DNA of 64,000 nucleotides from Ceratopteris richardii (taxonomy: Eukaryota > Streptophyta > Polypodiopsida > Polypodiales > Pteridaceae), in contig MU260055.1 of NCBI GenBank assembly GCA_020310875.1, positions 121,001 through 185,000 on the forward strand, written 5' to 3'. The number at the start of each line of letters is the position of its first letter. Within the stretch, counting starts at the first letter, position 1. The position numbers and the translations under genes are program-made. The notes beneath the pieces were generated by a model. The model had not been told where the DNA came from and ran no database searches. It was given only the letters and a program-made list of their open reading frames with translations. Positions 54,695 to 64,000 of the stretch are shown here, piece by piece.

Positions 54695-55140
54695 TTGGCC
54701 TCATAAACAAGGTCAATATCACCTGCTAATACCTTTTCCCTGATGAACTGATAATGTACCTCGATATGCTTTGTTCTAGCATGAAAAACAGGGTTCCATG
54801 CTAATTCTATGCTCCTAAGATTATCACAATAGATGCAGATAGGCTTTTGCACTTCCACACCTAAATATGCAAGTAGCATCTCTAACCAAGATGCTTCACA
54901 TGCTGCCATTGCAACACCTCTATACTCAACCTCTGTACTTGACAAAACAATAGTGGGTTGCTTCTTGTTGCACCATGTAATAGCTGCACTTCCAAGTGAG
55001 AATAGAAAGCCACTAGTAGATCTTCTATTTGGAATACTACCAGCCCAATCTGCATCGATGTATCCATGAACCTTCAAATCTACACTACCTTCATAAAGCA
55101 ATGCATAATCCAAATAGCACTCACATAACGTAGAGTGCAT
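54695..55140 (-). pseudogene. Copia F RNase H
   Basis: An open stretch with VHGYIDADWAGSIPNRRSTS, LFSLGSAAITWCNKKQPTI and FHARTKHIEVHYQFIREKVL. These are the standard blocks of Copia RNase H, with the first catalytic Asp present (YIDADWAG). The last few codons lie beyond element G at 52745-52660. Confidence 0.88.
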
Positions 55141-55163
55141 CTCAGAGCATCTAAATGCCGCTT

Positions 55164-56000
55164 CTAGGGAACCTGCATAAATTGACTTTCAAGTCCAATA
55201 GTGTAGCTTAGATCAGGCCTTGTAATTGTGAGATATATCAAACTTCCCATAATTTTCTTGTACATAGTAGCATTTTCCAATGCTTCACCTGATATAGTAT
55301 CCAACTTCAAATTCTGGTCTAATGACATAGAGATTGGCTTACAATTAGCCATACCATACTTTTGCAACATACTCAAGGCATATTGCCTTTGTGACATCCA
55401 TATACTTTTTTCTGTATGGCATATTGCCTTTGTGACATCCATATACTCAATGCCCAAGAAATAGCGCAACACACCAAGATCTTTCATATCAAATTCTTGC
55501 ATAAGAAGTTGCTTTACCTCTTTAATGCTTTCTTCATTATCACCACCTATAATCAAGTCATCAACATAAATAGCCACAATCGTGATGCCATCATCACCCT
55601 TCCTTGCATATAATGAATGATCTGCATCACACACAGAAAATCCAATGGTGGTTAAGTAGTCAACAATCCTTGCATGCCAAGCACAAGGGGCTTGCTTAAG
55701 TCCATACAAAGCCTTTTGCTACCTGCAAACATATTCTGGGTGCTTTGAAACTTCATATCCTTGTGGTTGGTCCATGTATACTTCTTCCTCTAACTCACCA
55801 TGTAGGAAAGCATACTTCTGATGCAAAGTCCATTCTTTTGTTGTAGCTATTGCAACAAGTGTTCTGACAGTAGACATCTTAGCTACAGGCTAAACATTTC
55901 CACATAATCAATGCCATATGTTTGTGCATATCCTTTTGCTACCAATCATGCTTTGTACCTGCTTATGCTACCATCAGCATTGTGCTTTACCTTGTAAACC
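55164..56000 (-). pseudogene. Copia F reverse transcriptase
   Basis: An open frame from 55709 has [30 protein letters not shown] (intact YVDD) and MKDLGVLRYFLGIEY. A 46-bp local duplication at 55377-55442 adds a second copy of CHTEKSIW-like text. The N-terminal part above 55709 is broken by stops but shows matching sequence up to about 56000. Confidence 0.88.
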
Positions 56001-56326
56001 CACTTGCAGCCTATGGGTTTCTTTCCTTGCGACAATGAAATCAGCTTCCATGTATCGTTTCCATTCAGCCATCTCCTCATGCATAGACTTTTTTTCAATC
56101 TGCATTTCCAATTGCATCTTCAAAACAAGAGGGTTCAACATCTTGTATTGCCTTTGTCATGTAGGCACAATGACGAGCCATGTAACTGTCATATGTCAAT
56201 TGTTGCACTGAATTTTGCATCCTCCCAGATCTTCTTGTTACTTGTTATTGGGTCACTTCTCCTTGTATCATCTGCATGTGCCTTTATTATTCTTGGAGTC
56301 TTCACGATGGCAATCCAAGTTCCTCA

Positions 56327-57359
56327 TCAACACTCTTTTCTGAACTGCTTGAGTCCATCAATGTCTTCAAACCCTGTAGATGTTTTACTATCAATAGAAA
56401 GTTTTTCTTTACCTTTCTTAGATGTATTTGATGAATTTGGTGGACTAAAATTTCCATGCAATCTTCCACTCCATGGATTTGAGTTGGAACTATTGCTTCT
56501 GGAAGAAACTACAAATTTTGCACTTAATTTTTCAGCATTTTCTTTGTCATTTGGTTCAAGATTAAGTCCATCTTTGGCATCTGCATAGAAGCTTGACATT
56601 TCATCAAACACCACATCTCTGCTTACCTTCATATGCCATGTGAGTGGGTTATAACATTTATATCCCTTTTTCTTAAGGGAGTATCCAATGAAGATACATT
56701 TTTCTCATTTTGGATCAAGCTTCATCCTCAATTCATCTAGAACATATACATATGCAATAAAACTTAAAACTTTCATATTTGATAAGTTTAGCTTTTTACC
56801 TATGAACTTCTTTTCAGGTGTAACTTGATGTACAACAACAGTCGGAGTTTTGTTCATGATGTATACAACAGTATGCACAACTTCTTCCCGATTACAATGA
56901 GGCATATTCTTCTCAGCCATCAAGGCTCTTGCTATTTCTGTAATATGTCTATTTTCGCATCCAGCAACACCATTTTGTTATAGTGTGTAGCTGCATGAGA
57001 ACTAACGTCGAATTACATGACTTTTTAGAAACTTGTTGAACTCATTTGACATATATTCACCTCCTTTATTAGATCTTAATGTCTGAATATACTTCCCTGT
57101 CTACTTTTCCACCATAGTGTTAAAATTCTGGAAGTGAGTGAACACCTCTCTTCTCTTTCATGAAATATACCCATACTTTTTGTATATGGTCATGAATGAA
57201 AGTAACATAAAACTTGCAACCGCTCATAGATATGGTCTTCACAGGACCCCAAACATCTGTATGTACTATTTCTAGCACATTCTCACTAACACGCTTATCA
57301 TGTGAAAATGATGCTCTTGACTGTTTACCAAATTGACATGCTGCACATACCTTTTGCAT
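56327..57359 (-). pseudogene. Copia F integrase
   Basis: The zinc site and core start are at 57359-57120 (QKVCAACQFGKQSRASF, VLEIVHTDVWGPV). The catalytic-Glu region is at 56923-56705 with TPTVVVHQVTPEKKFIGKK. The linker to reverse transcriptase is at 56632-56327 (KVSRDVVFDEMSSFYAD), serine/asparagine rich. Frame breaks occur near 56640, 56930 and 57115. Confidence 0.85.
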
Positions 57360-57890
57360 TTCTACAACTTTGAAATTTGGTAGTCCATTGACAATCTCTT
57401 TTGACTACATCAATTTCAATCTCTACAAGTTTGCATGTCCAATTCGTTTGTGCCAGATCTCTATATCAGCAATAACTTCTTCACCTTTTGCAAACATGGC
57501 TGTATTCATTTCAGGAATTTTCACATTTAAGGTGAACATCCTACCCACTTTGTTTCCTTTGGCAATCAATCATCCATCCTGTTGGTACTCTCCTACATAT
57601 AACCCATCAACATTGAACTTGACTTGTAATCCCTGATCAACCATTTATCCAACAGAAATCAAATTCTTTGTTATATTTGGAACATGCAATACATCAACAA
57701 GATGTTTTACCTTCCTGTCCTCCATAAACAATGCTATGTTTCTTGTATGTTCGATAGGGTGTGATGTGTCATCACCTATTTCAACATATCCAAGAACTGG
57801 TAATTTTTGCAAACTACTAAACCATTCTGCATGACTAGTCATGTGATTTGAAGCACCTGAATCAACATACTAGACATTACCATTCGATTT
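57360..57890 (-). pseudogene. Copia F protease and GAG-pre-integrase
   Basis: The 57842-57645 frame gives MTSHAEWFSSLQKLPVLGY and VLHVPNITKNLISVG. The active-site block itself lies just above 57842, where a stop interrupts it. The pre-integrase domain at 57640-57370 is fragmented. Confidence 0.8.
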
Positions 57891-58012
57891 CGAAACATCA
57901 GTAGTAAGTACACATCGTATTCATCATATGACATTGAACCATGAACAACTTTTCAGAATCATCTTCACTTGTGGATGCATAATTGTTTATTGCCTTTTAT
58001 TATTTTGATTCT

Positions 58013-59000
58013 TTAACCTGCAATCACATTCAAAGTATCCATGTTTACCACAATTCCAACATCCTTTACTATCATTACCTGAATCATTTCTTTGGAAATT
58101 TTTGCTTCCTCTTTCGCTCTCCCTGCCTCGAAACTATCCTCTACCTCCTGCATGATTCTAATGTTGACCTTGGTCTTGGTTACTCTTTCCTCTTCCACTT
58201 TTGAGACCTCTACTTGTGCCTCTTCCTTTGCCAGAGTAGAATACCTGCTTACAACTAGGTTTTCCTTGGGTGTTTTGAGTCCTCACCAAGATTCTTTTCC
58301 TCAATAATCAACATGGACACCAGATCAACAAAAGTTGGAATATTTTCCCTAGACTGTATAGAAGTTCTCAATTGCTTATATACAACTTCTAAACCACGAA
58401 GGCACACTTCCACCTTATCATCGTCATCTACATTCGCGCCAATAGATGCAAGTGACTCACATATGCTTTTGATTTTCAGGGTGTAATCACTTACTGACAT
58501 TCCCTTTTCCTCAAGTGTATGCAGGTCGTTCTTGAGTTGCAATTTCCGTGCCTTTGTATTGGTCTCATACAATGTGACCAAAGTGTTCCAAGCTTCTTTC
58601 GGAGTCTTGGCATCCTTTGTGTGCCCAATCATGCTATCCTGTATGCTAACAGATAGCCAATATATTACCTTTCGTGCTCCTTGATTCCATTCCTCATATG
58701 CTCTTAACTTGTCCGCAATCTGATTCCTCTCTGGTAATTGCAGAACATTTTCGTTCTCTCCTTCGATGTACTTTCAGTAGCCTTTTCCCATCAAGGAATT
58801 CGTCATTCTAAATCTCCAAGCATGGAAGTTATATTTTCCATTTCTGCAGCAATTCACAACACTGCAAAACCACTACAAGCAGTACTTCTGCTTAAACACT
58901 GTTGCACTATGACGTGACAATTTGATCTCAAAAAAACACAGTTTTCATGTATGAACAATACACGGAATCGCTTGAAATTCTGGATCTCGAATATATGAGT
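58013..59000 (-). pseudogene. Copia F gag
   Basis: The gag helical region at 58632-58255 reads TKDAKTPKEAWNTLVTLYET and SVSDYTLKIKSICESLASI. A Glu/Arg-rich linker and a zinc-knuckle remnant (KDVGIVVNMDTLNVI, cysteines lost by frame and substitution) follow at 58198-58013. The N-terminus above 58640 is broken. Confidence 0.86.
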
Positions 59001-59190
59001 GATGCCAAACAAGAAGCAAGTTATAATTTTGCAAATCGACATGGTTTTTCGGTGGACCCTACCTTGTAGGTTCTATCTTCATGCCAATTTTTGTAGCAAT
59101 CTGAGATCGTTTGTGAATCGCGCTTTCTCCACACCTTCCCGCGTACTCTTTACGGTCGGCTTTCTCCACGAGCTCTCTACAGCCACATTG

Positions 59191-59202
59191 GCTTTGATAC
59201 CA
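59191..59202 (-). other. Copia F primer-binding site (tRNA-iMet type)
   Basis: Plus-strand GCTTTGATACCA reads TGGTATCAAAGC in element sense, directly against the 5' LTR start at 59203. Confidence 0.88.
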
Positions 59203-59279
59203 TGTCACGTAGGAGATAAGGAAGAGAGCTCACACACATACTCTCACAATCAAAGAGGAGCACACATGCTTCATACATA
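59203..59279 (-). repeat. Copia F 5' LTR, first 77 bp only
   Basis: Matches 52262-52345 (GGAGATAAG.AAGAGAGCTC and TCACAATCAAAGAGGAGCACACA). The match ends where the TACA repeat starts. Confidence 0.85.
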
Positions 59280-59420
59280 GATACATACATACATATATAC
59301 ATACATGCATGCATACATACATGCATGCATGCATGCGTGCATACATACATACATACATACATACATACATACATAAATACATACATACAATATGTACATA
59401 CATATTGTATGTAGCACAGA
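59272..59420. repeat. (CATA)n/(CATG)n microsatellite
   Basis: About 150 bp of CATA units with interspersed CATG units. It produces long Met/Tyr/Cys/Ile repeat frames on both strands that are not genes. Confidence 0.92.
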
Positions 59421-60713
59421 TACTTGTATGTTGCACAATATGTTGCATGATGCACACTTGCATGTACAATGCAGCAGATGTTGCACAAATTGCATACATA
59501 ATGAGCATACATAATAAATGCCATAATACACAAACATACATAAGTTATTACTTGCACAATTTACAATGCAAACTTGCATGATAACGCACTATGCAACTGC
59601 CAACATTGAAAATGCGAATAAGACTATAGTCTACAATTAATAGTTATAGATTCTAGAATGAATCATGAAGCATCATGTTGCATGCATTATCATATTATTG
59701 CATTAGCATTTCAATTCTTAGGTGAATCTGATGGAAGCAAATGATTTATGGGCCATGGCATATGCACATTGCAATTTGCACATGATCAATGAATGTCCAT
59801 CGCCATAATGAACATTCAACATATCATAAATAATATGATTCTGATATGACATGAATGTTATGTGTGAGAATATCATGGCAGATACACGAGGACATCACAC
59901 ATGTGCACAATAGAGCAACAAATGTGAGTCAACTTATGAGCATGCTGCACATGTGCACAACAGAGCAACAATTTACAAATTGTGTACGACTGTTCAGGGC
60001 ACACTGAGCAATAGCACTCAAGGCTCGAAGGCTAATAGCTTGAGCCTTGAAGTTCCAACACTAGGTCGGGACCACCACTTAGCTGACAGGTCACTCGAGG
60101 AAGAATGTACTCAGCAGTCAATTGCTCAGAAACGTAAATGAAAGTCTCCTAATCTGCCTGTTTCCGATAAAAGGGGGCCCAAAAACAGTGTTTCTAGGTA
60201 GGCCCGTTTCCCAGAAATTCTCGTTCTGTTTCCATGGCCCAGAAACTCCATTTCTGGGTACTATGTCATAGAAGTTATGCCAATCAACTAATCATGCATT
60301 TTGAGGGGTTCCCCAGTTTCTCTTTTAACTACCATGGTTTTTTAATTTAAATAATAATACACAGGTTCCAATCCCTTCCACCTCAGGAAGGAAACTTTGG
60401 GGGTGGGGACCTCGGGGGGGCAAGAGGGAGGGAAACAGCCAGAAAGACAGAGGCAGAGGCAGAGGCAGAGATAGATAGATAGATAAACAGAGAGAGAGAG
60501 AGAGGGTGTGTGATGACACAAAAAATTTTCTTCAATGGATCATATTTGTATTTCTATTCAGTTGCAAGTCTCTCTTGAGGGGAAAAAAGGGGTGAAAAAA
60601 AACAAAGAGTAAAATTAAAACAGCATGCAGACAAAAGGGTCAAAATGCATTAATAACATGCAATTATATACAAATTAAAAATATTGAATATGGAAAGAAC
60701 CATCATCAGAATT
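59421..60713. other. 3' flank of the dioxygenase gene, no gene recognised
   Basis: Non-coding sequence downstream of the minus-strand dioxygenase. It holds a simple repeat at 60443-60506 and CCCAGAAA-type short repeats near 60170-60260 (GTTTCT/CCCAGAAA recur). No canonical AATAAA was seen close to the stop codon on the minus strand. Confidence 0.5.
60443..60506. repeat. (GGCAGA)n-(GATA)n-(GA)n simple repeat
   Basis: Three short runs in succession: GAGGCA units, GATA units and GA units. Confidence 0.88.
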
Positions 60714-61369
60714 TTACACAGCAAGTGAGTCTAAAACCTTCTTGCCCTTTGGACCCTTGTTATACCAAGCAGAGACATGATCACCAAAAAGGACAGAGTT
60801 GTACGTGGCAGGATTATTTGCGCTCAGCAGCTCAGGGGCTGGTGAGATAGTAACCTCCCTGCCAGGATCATAGAATGTTGCAATCGATATCCTGCTTCTA
60901 TTTCGATTCACCACAGCACGATGCTCAATACTCTTATACCTTCCATTGCTCAAAATCTGCAAATTGATGCAGAGATTTCTAAGTAGGTCATATACAATGG
61001 AATATAAAACAGAAAGATAAACCTCTAATCTGTTGAACTCCAGTCACCTGCACTTGATCTGCAAGATTCACAACAAGTGCGCCATGAAGAGGCTGCACAG
61101 CAACCCATGTGTCATCCACACATACTTGTAAACCACCAACATCATCTTGCAACAGGAGGGTGATGGCACCAAGATCTGAATGAGATTGCAGACCTAAGGT
61201 AAGCTCTGGCTCTGGGCAGGGAGGGTAGTAATTCAAAGATATATTCTGATAAGGCTCTCCGATTGCATTCTGAATGTATGAAGGCTTTAAACCAAGACTT
61301 TCTGAGATCAAGGATAAAAGCCGCTGAGCCAACAGCTTCATCTGTTCGCTATACTCTTCAATAGTGTGC
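60714..61369 (-). CDS. 2-oxoglutarate/Fe(II) dioxygenase, last two exons (5' part not seen)
   Basis: Plant DOXC-class oxygenase, C-terminal catalytic half. Exon 61369-61048 starts after TTGCAG and ends CAG|GTGACT. A 91-bp intron (61047-60957) ends TTGCAG. The last exon 60956-60714 ends in TAA. Joined, it gives about 187 residues. Iron ligands are H and D of SHSD (61182-61174) and the H of IEHRAV (60923-60921). The 2-oxoglutarate Arg is in RISIA (60893-60885). [20 protein letters not shown] is typical of the class. The ending [10 protein letters not shown] resembles the jasmonate-oxidase-like and related DOXC groups, but substrate cannot be assigned. The first intron joins in phase 2. The exon with the N-terminal DIOX_N half is not visible up to 64000, and Copia H lies there. 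No stop or frameshift is seen in these exons. Confidence 0.88.
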
Positions 61370-62869
61370 CTGCAATGAGCAAATATACAATAAAGTGTAT
61401 GAGCAAATGAAAGCTTGTCCTCTAATCCAAAAAAATCAATTATTCAGAACACCTGATTATTTAATTCTTTTATATGATGGAGATCATGCCATGGAAAGCA
61501 TGCACATGACAGAAGATATAGAAATGATTCCCCAACTCTGCATGTAATATGGGAGAGGTATTTTTAGCCTACAAAATCAAAATAAAGCATACACTAGCTT
61601 AAATTAATCTAGTTGAAAGGAGCAGAGGTTTGCAAGTTCATAAATATGAAATTGCAGATATATATTAACTCGAATTTGTGTCCAGAGATGGAGAGCATAC
61701 CAGCTAGGGCAGTCAGATATAATGCTCGTATCCCAAGTTCACTCCCCAGAATGGTTGACTTTCTAAATTTGATAATATTGGTTTAATATTGCTTTAGATT
61801 AAATAAATAGATGAGCTATGTTTCTTGCAATCTGTAAAAAGGAAAGGAATTCAGAACTAGGAAGAGCTGTTAAGAATGAGTGAATGTAATATATATGTGC
61901 ATGTGTATGTATATATGTATGTTTAGGATAAAAAACCCGTCAGTTTCCATATTGATATATTGTAATATCAATATACTAATACAAGATCAATATGAAAAAC
62001 TTGAAAGTGATAGTGTATAAGCAACCTAGCCAAACCAATTAATGTGTAGGATTACAATAAAACCCATGTCATTAAGAAAACATCAAGGTGAACTAAACTT
62101 TCCACCTAGAGTCAAAAGAAAAGAAAAGAGGGAGATACCAACAAAACCTTGAGAGATCACTCACTCCTTACGAAAATATGTGAGAGGAATTGAAATTACA
62201 TAGCAAAAATTAACATTTTTTTTCTACATTGCAATTTGGAATACACGGGAGGGAAGGATATGCTAGGTGCATCATACGGAGCCCAAGACAAAATTGCACT
62301 ACGTATGTTATTGCCCAACACACTATGAGATATGGGGCTACTCCTTTGCCTATTCAGAGAGGGGCTGGGGCAATACTTACAGCTATGGGATACCATAACT
62401 AGAGATGTTGGGGTTTATTTTTGCTTGAACTCAAGAGACATAGAGATAGATTGCTTAAAGGTCAAAGAGAGAAACTTGGCGACACGTTATAGATGATTTC
62501 AGGCTAATCACTACCACTAGATGATAGATCTTAGATACCATCCATACTAGAGGTATTCCAATTGACCATGTGATATACTCGAGAGATTCACACATCCAAA
62601 ACTATCAAGGAGGGTATCCTAGCACAAAGGACTATTCGAAAGGAAGATTTGAATCAACTGCGTAGACCATCGATGACTCCACACGAGGATCCTCATCATG
62701 GAGGATATATAGGAACTTCACCACCTACCAATGCTCAATTACCTCTGAGATGGACTATAGCTCATGAGATTGTACTATTCATTGTATATATATAGAGGGT
62801 GTGGGTTTCCTCTGGAGGGTTCACTATCAGCGAAGAAGCTTTACTACGGTGAGCTTTTCCTACATATTC
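61370..62869 (-). other. probable first intron of the dioxygenase gene
   Basis: AT-rich sequence upstream of the acceptor TTGCAG. No reading frame resembles the N-terminal half of plant dioxygenases. The region 62400-62870 may be further repeat sequence, but no partner was found. Confidence 0.5.
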
Positions 62870-63799
62870 TGTTGGAAGTGTGGTAGGCTTAAACAATAAT
62901 CGCATGTTTAATCCAAGATCTTTCTTAACACATTACACACTTTAACTTCATCAAGAGAGATAAATGACAATAAAGAGATAGAATGACAGTCATAAGATTG
63001 GAGCAAGTTAATGCTACTACACACTAATAAATGCAAAATGTCAATATACAATGTGTGTATGATACAAAAACTGAACTTAAGCTGAATCTAAGATTTCTAG
63101 TTACAAAAAATAGTGTGTGATGTTTAAGAGGTGTTTGTGAGTGAATATATGCCAAAAAAAAGGGATATGAACTGTCAAAAACAGTTATTACTGCAAACCC
63201 TAATCTGAAATCAGGTCTTCCCTGATGTAGTAAAGCAGCTTCGTCACTTCTCGCAATGAAATGATAGGTAAACACTTGATATAGCAGCTGCCAACAGCAT
63301 GTGAAGAAACCCTAAAATAGAAGCCACTACTCTCCAAAATCAGCATGCACACTAGGAAGTGTGAAGAAGAACAAAAGGAAGCTTCCAAAAACTCCTCCAA
63401 ATCTGCATATACACCTTCAAACCTCCTCCTAACTCTTAACCTTACAGTTTAAGCTTGTATAACTTCAAGAATTGATGTCTTATGAGGCTCTAATGCCCCT
63501 CTTTATATAGGTTTTCGATTACCCACGAAAATCAGCATGAAAAGCATGGAAAATTGCAAAAAAATTAATCAAAAGCAAGTTTTTGCGTGAAAAGCAACTT
63601 GAAAAACAGAATTACAGTTTGACTTTTAGTTTACTTTCAAGTTTCAGATGGTGAAGTGTGATATATCATTAGAAAGCTCTCAATGAGTATGATGCAATAA
63701 ATTTTTCTTACCATCTTTAATCAATTTTTGACTAAGTTCCAAAATTAGGTTGCTCAAATTTTTGCCAGATTTGAGCATTTTGACATTGTTTTCCAACGA
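62870..63799 (-). repeat. Copia H 3' LTR
   Basis: Begins TGTTGGAAGTGTGG and ends TTTTCCAACGA on the plus strand, terminal inverted TGTTGGAA/TTCCAACR. TCCCCCCTCAA at 63800 reads TTGAGGGGGGA in element sense, a polypurine tract. The 5' LTR would lie beyond the window. Confidence 0.75.
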
Positions 63800-64000
63800 T
63801 CCCCCCTCAATGTCATGATGGCATAAGGTTCAAACATCTACATAACTTTTGATATTTGTCTCATGATAATGCTTTGGTAAACATGCCTATTACATTTTCA
63901 CTTGTAGGTACATATAAGTTAGTTCAATGTGCTTTTTAGGTATCTATTTCCGAATGTAACGATAATGGACTTCAATATGCTTTGTCTGGCATGATGAACA
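63800..64000 (-). pseudogene. Copia H RNase H end (runs off the window)
   Basis: Minus-strand text near 64000-63930 reads VHHARQSILKSIIVTFGNRY, equivalent to the HARTKHIEVHYHFVR block at the end of Copia RNase H. A degraded stretch down to the polypurine tract follows. Stops are present. Confidence 0.78.

Larger units (their letters stand above)
52262..59279 (-). mobile_element. Copia F, decayed element with truncated 5' LTR
   Basis: A minus-strand Copia element. The 3' LTR is 52262-52648 (TGTCACAAGGAAGG...ATCTCAACA), followed by a polypurine tract. All coding domains follow in reverse order up to a primer site (59191-59202) and the first 76 bp of the 5' LTR (TGTCACGTAGGAGATAAGG). The 5' LTR then dissolves into a tetranucleotide repeat and no end or target-site duplication was found. 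Element G is inserted in the end of RNase H. Confidence 0.88.

Noticed and set aside
59177..59581. Several overlapping Met/Tyr/Cys/His-rich frames
   Set aside because: They read the CATA/CATG microsatellite in different phases.

Overview
This window comes from the nuclear genome of a land plant with a large, retrotransposon-rich genome. Dense nested LTR retrotransposons, long unique stretches without genes and one intron-containing plant-type dioxygenase support this. A gymnosperm is plausible from the density and age range of the elements, but the sequence alone does not name the species. No RNA genes, CRISPR arrays or bacterial-type operons were seen.

Layout. 1-3.3 kb: a solo-type LTR (family C) and a rearranged Copia fragment (family D). 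3.9-12.3 kb: an inverted pair of LTR-like arms (family A), the left arm split by a complete Copia element (B, 4241-10535, minus strand, TSD ATGTT). 12.3-19 kb: the gag gene of Copia A (plus strand) is split by Copia D (12399-18030, minus, TSD GAAAT), which itself carries a 537-bp TRIM element (16114-16650, TSD GTCAT), giving a three-level nest. 19-20.2 kb: another Copia fragment. 20248-25917: Copia C, minus strand, TSD ATACA. 27084-43936: a very large and young Ty3/Gypsy element of Athila-like type. 44.6-47.6 kb: truncated Copia E. 47.7-52.1 kb: two decayed Gypsy pieces, minus strand, one related to the large element. 52262-59279: Copia F, minus strand, interrupted by a short LTR element G (52746-54689) with only a gag remnant. 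60714-61369: the last two exons of a 2-oxoglutarate/Fe(II) dioxygenase, minus strand, the only host gene found. Its first exon is not seen, and its upstream side is occupied by Copia H (62870-64000 and beyond).

The most interesting object is the 16.85-kb Gypsy element. Its LTRs differ at only 3 substitutions and 2 single-base indels. It has a tRNA-Asp-type primer site, a leader with about 17 copies of a TCGCGA-centred near-palindrome, and a 3,138-residue gag-pol frame broken by a single UAG. It has two successive integrase-type HX6HX30CX2C zinc domains, a second aspartic-protease-like domain after the integrase, a basic tail with repeated W-V-x-K motifs, and a separate 1,340-codon coiled-coil ORF that runs through the polypurine tract into the 3' LTR. 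A decayed relative at 50.1-52.1 kb keeps the order integrase C-terminus then second protease-like domain, so that layout is probably a family trait.

Most other coding signal is broken retrotransposon sequence. Boundaries marked by LTR ends plus target-site duplications are firm. Boundaries of decayed fragments are approximate.
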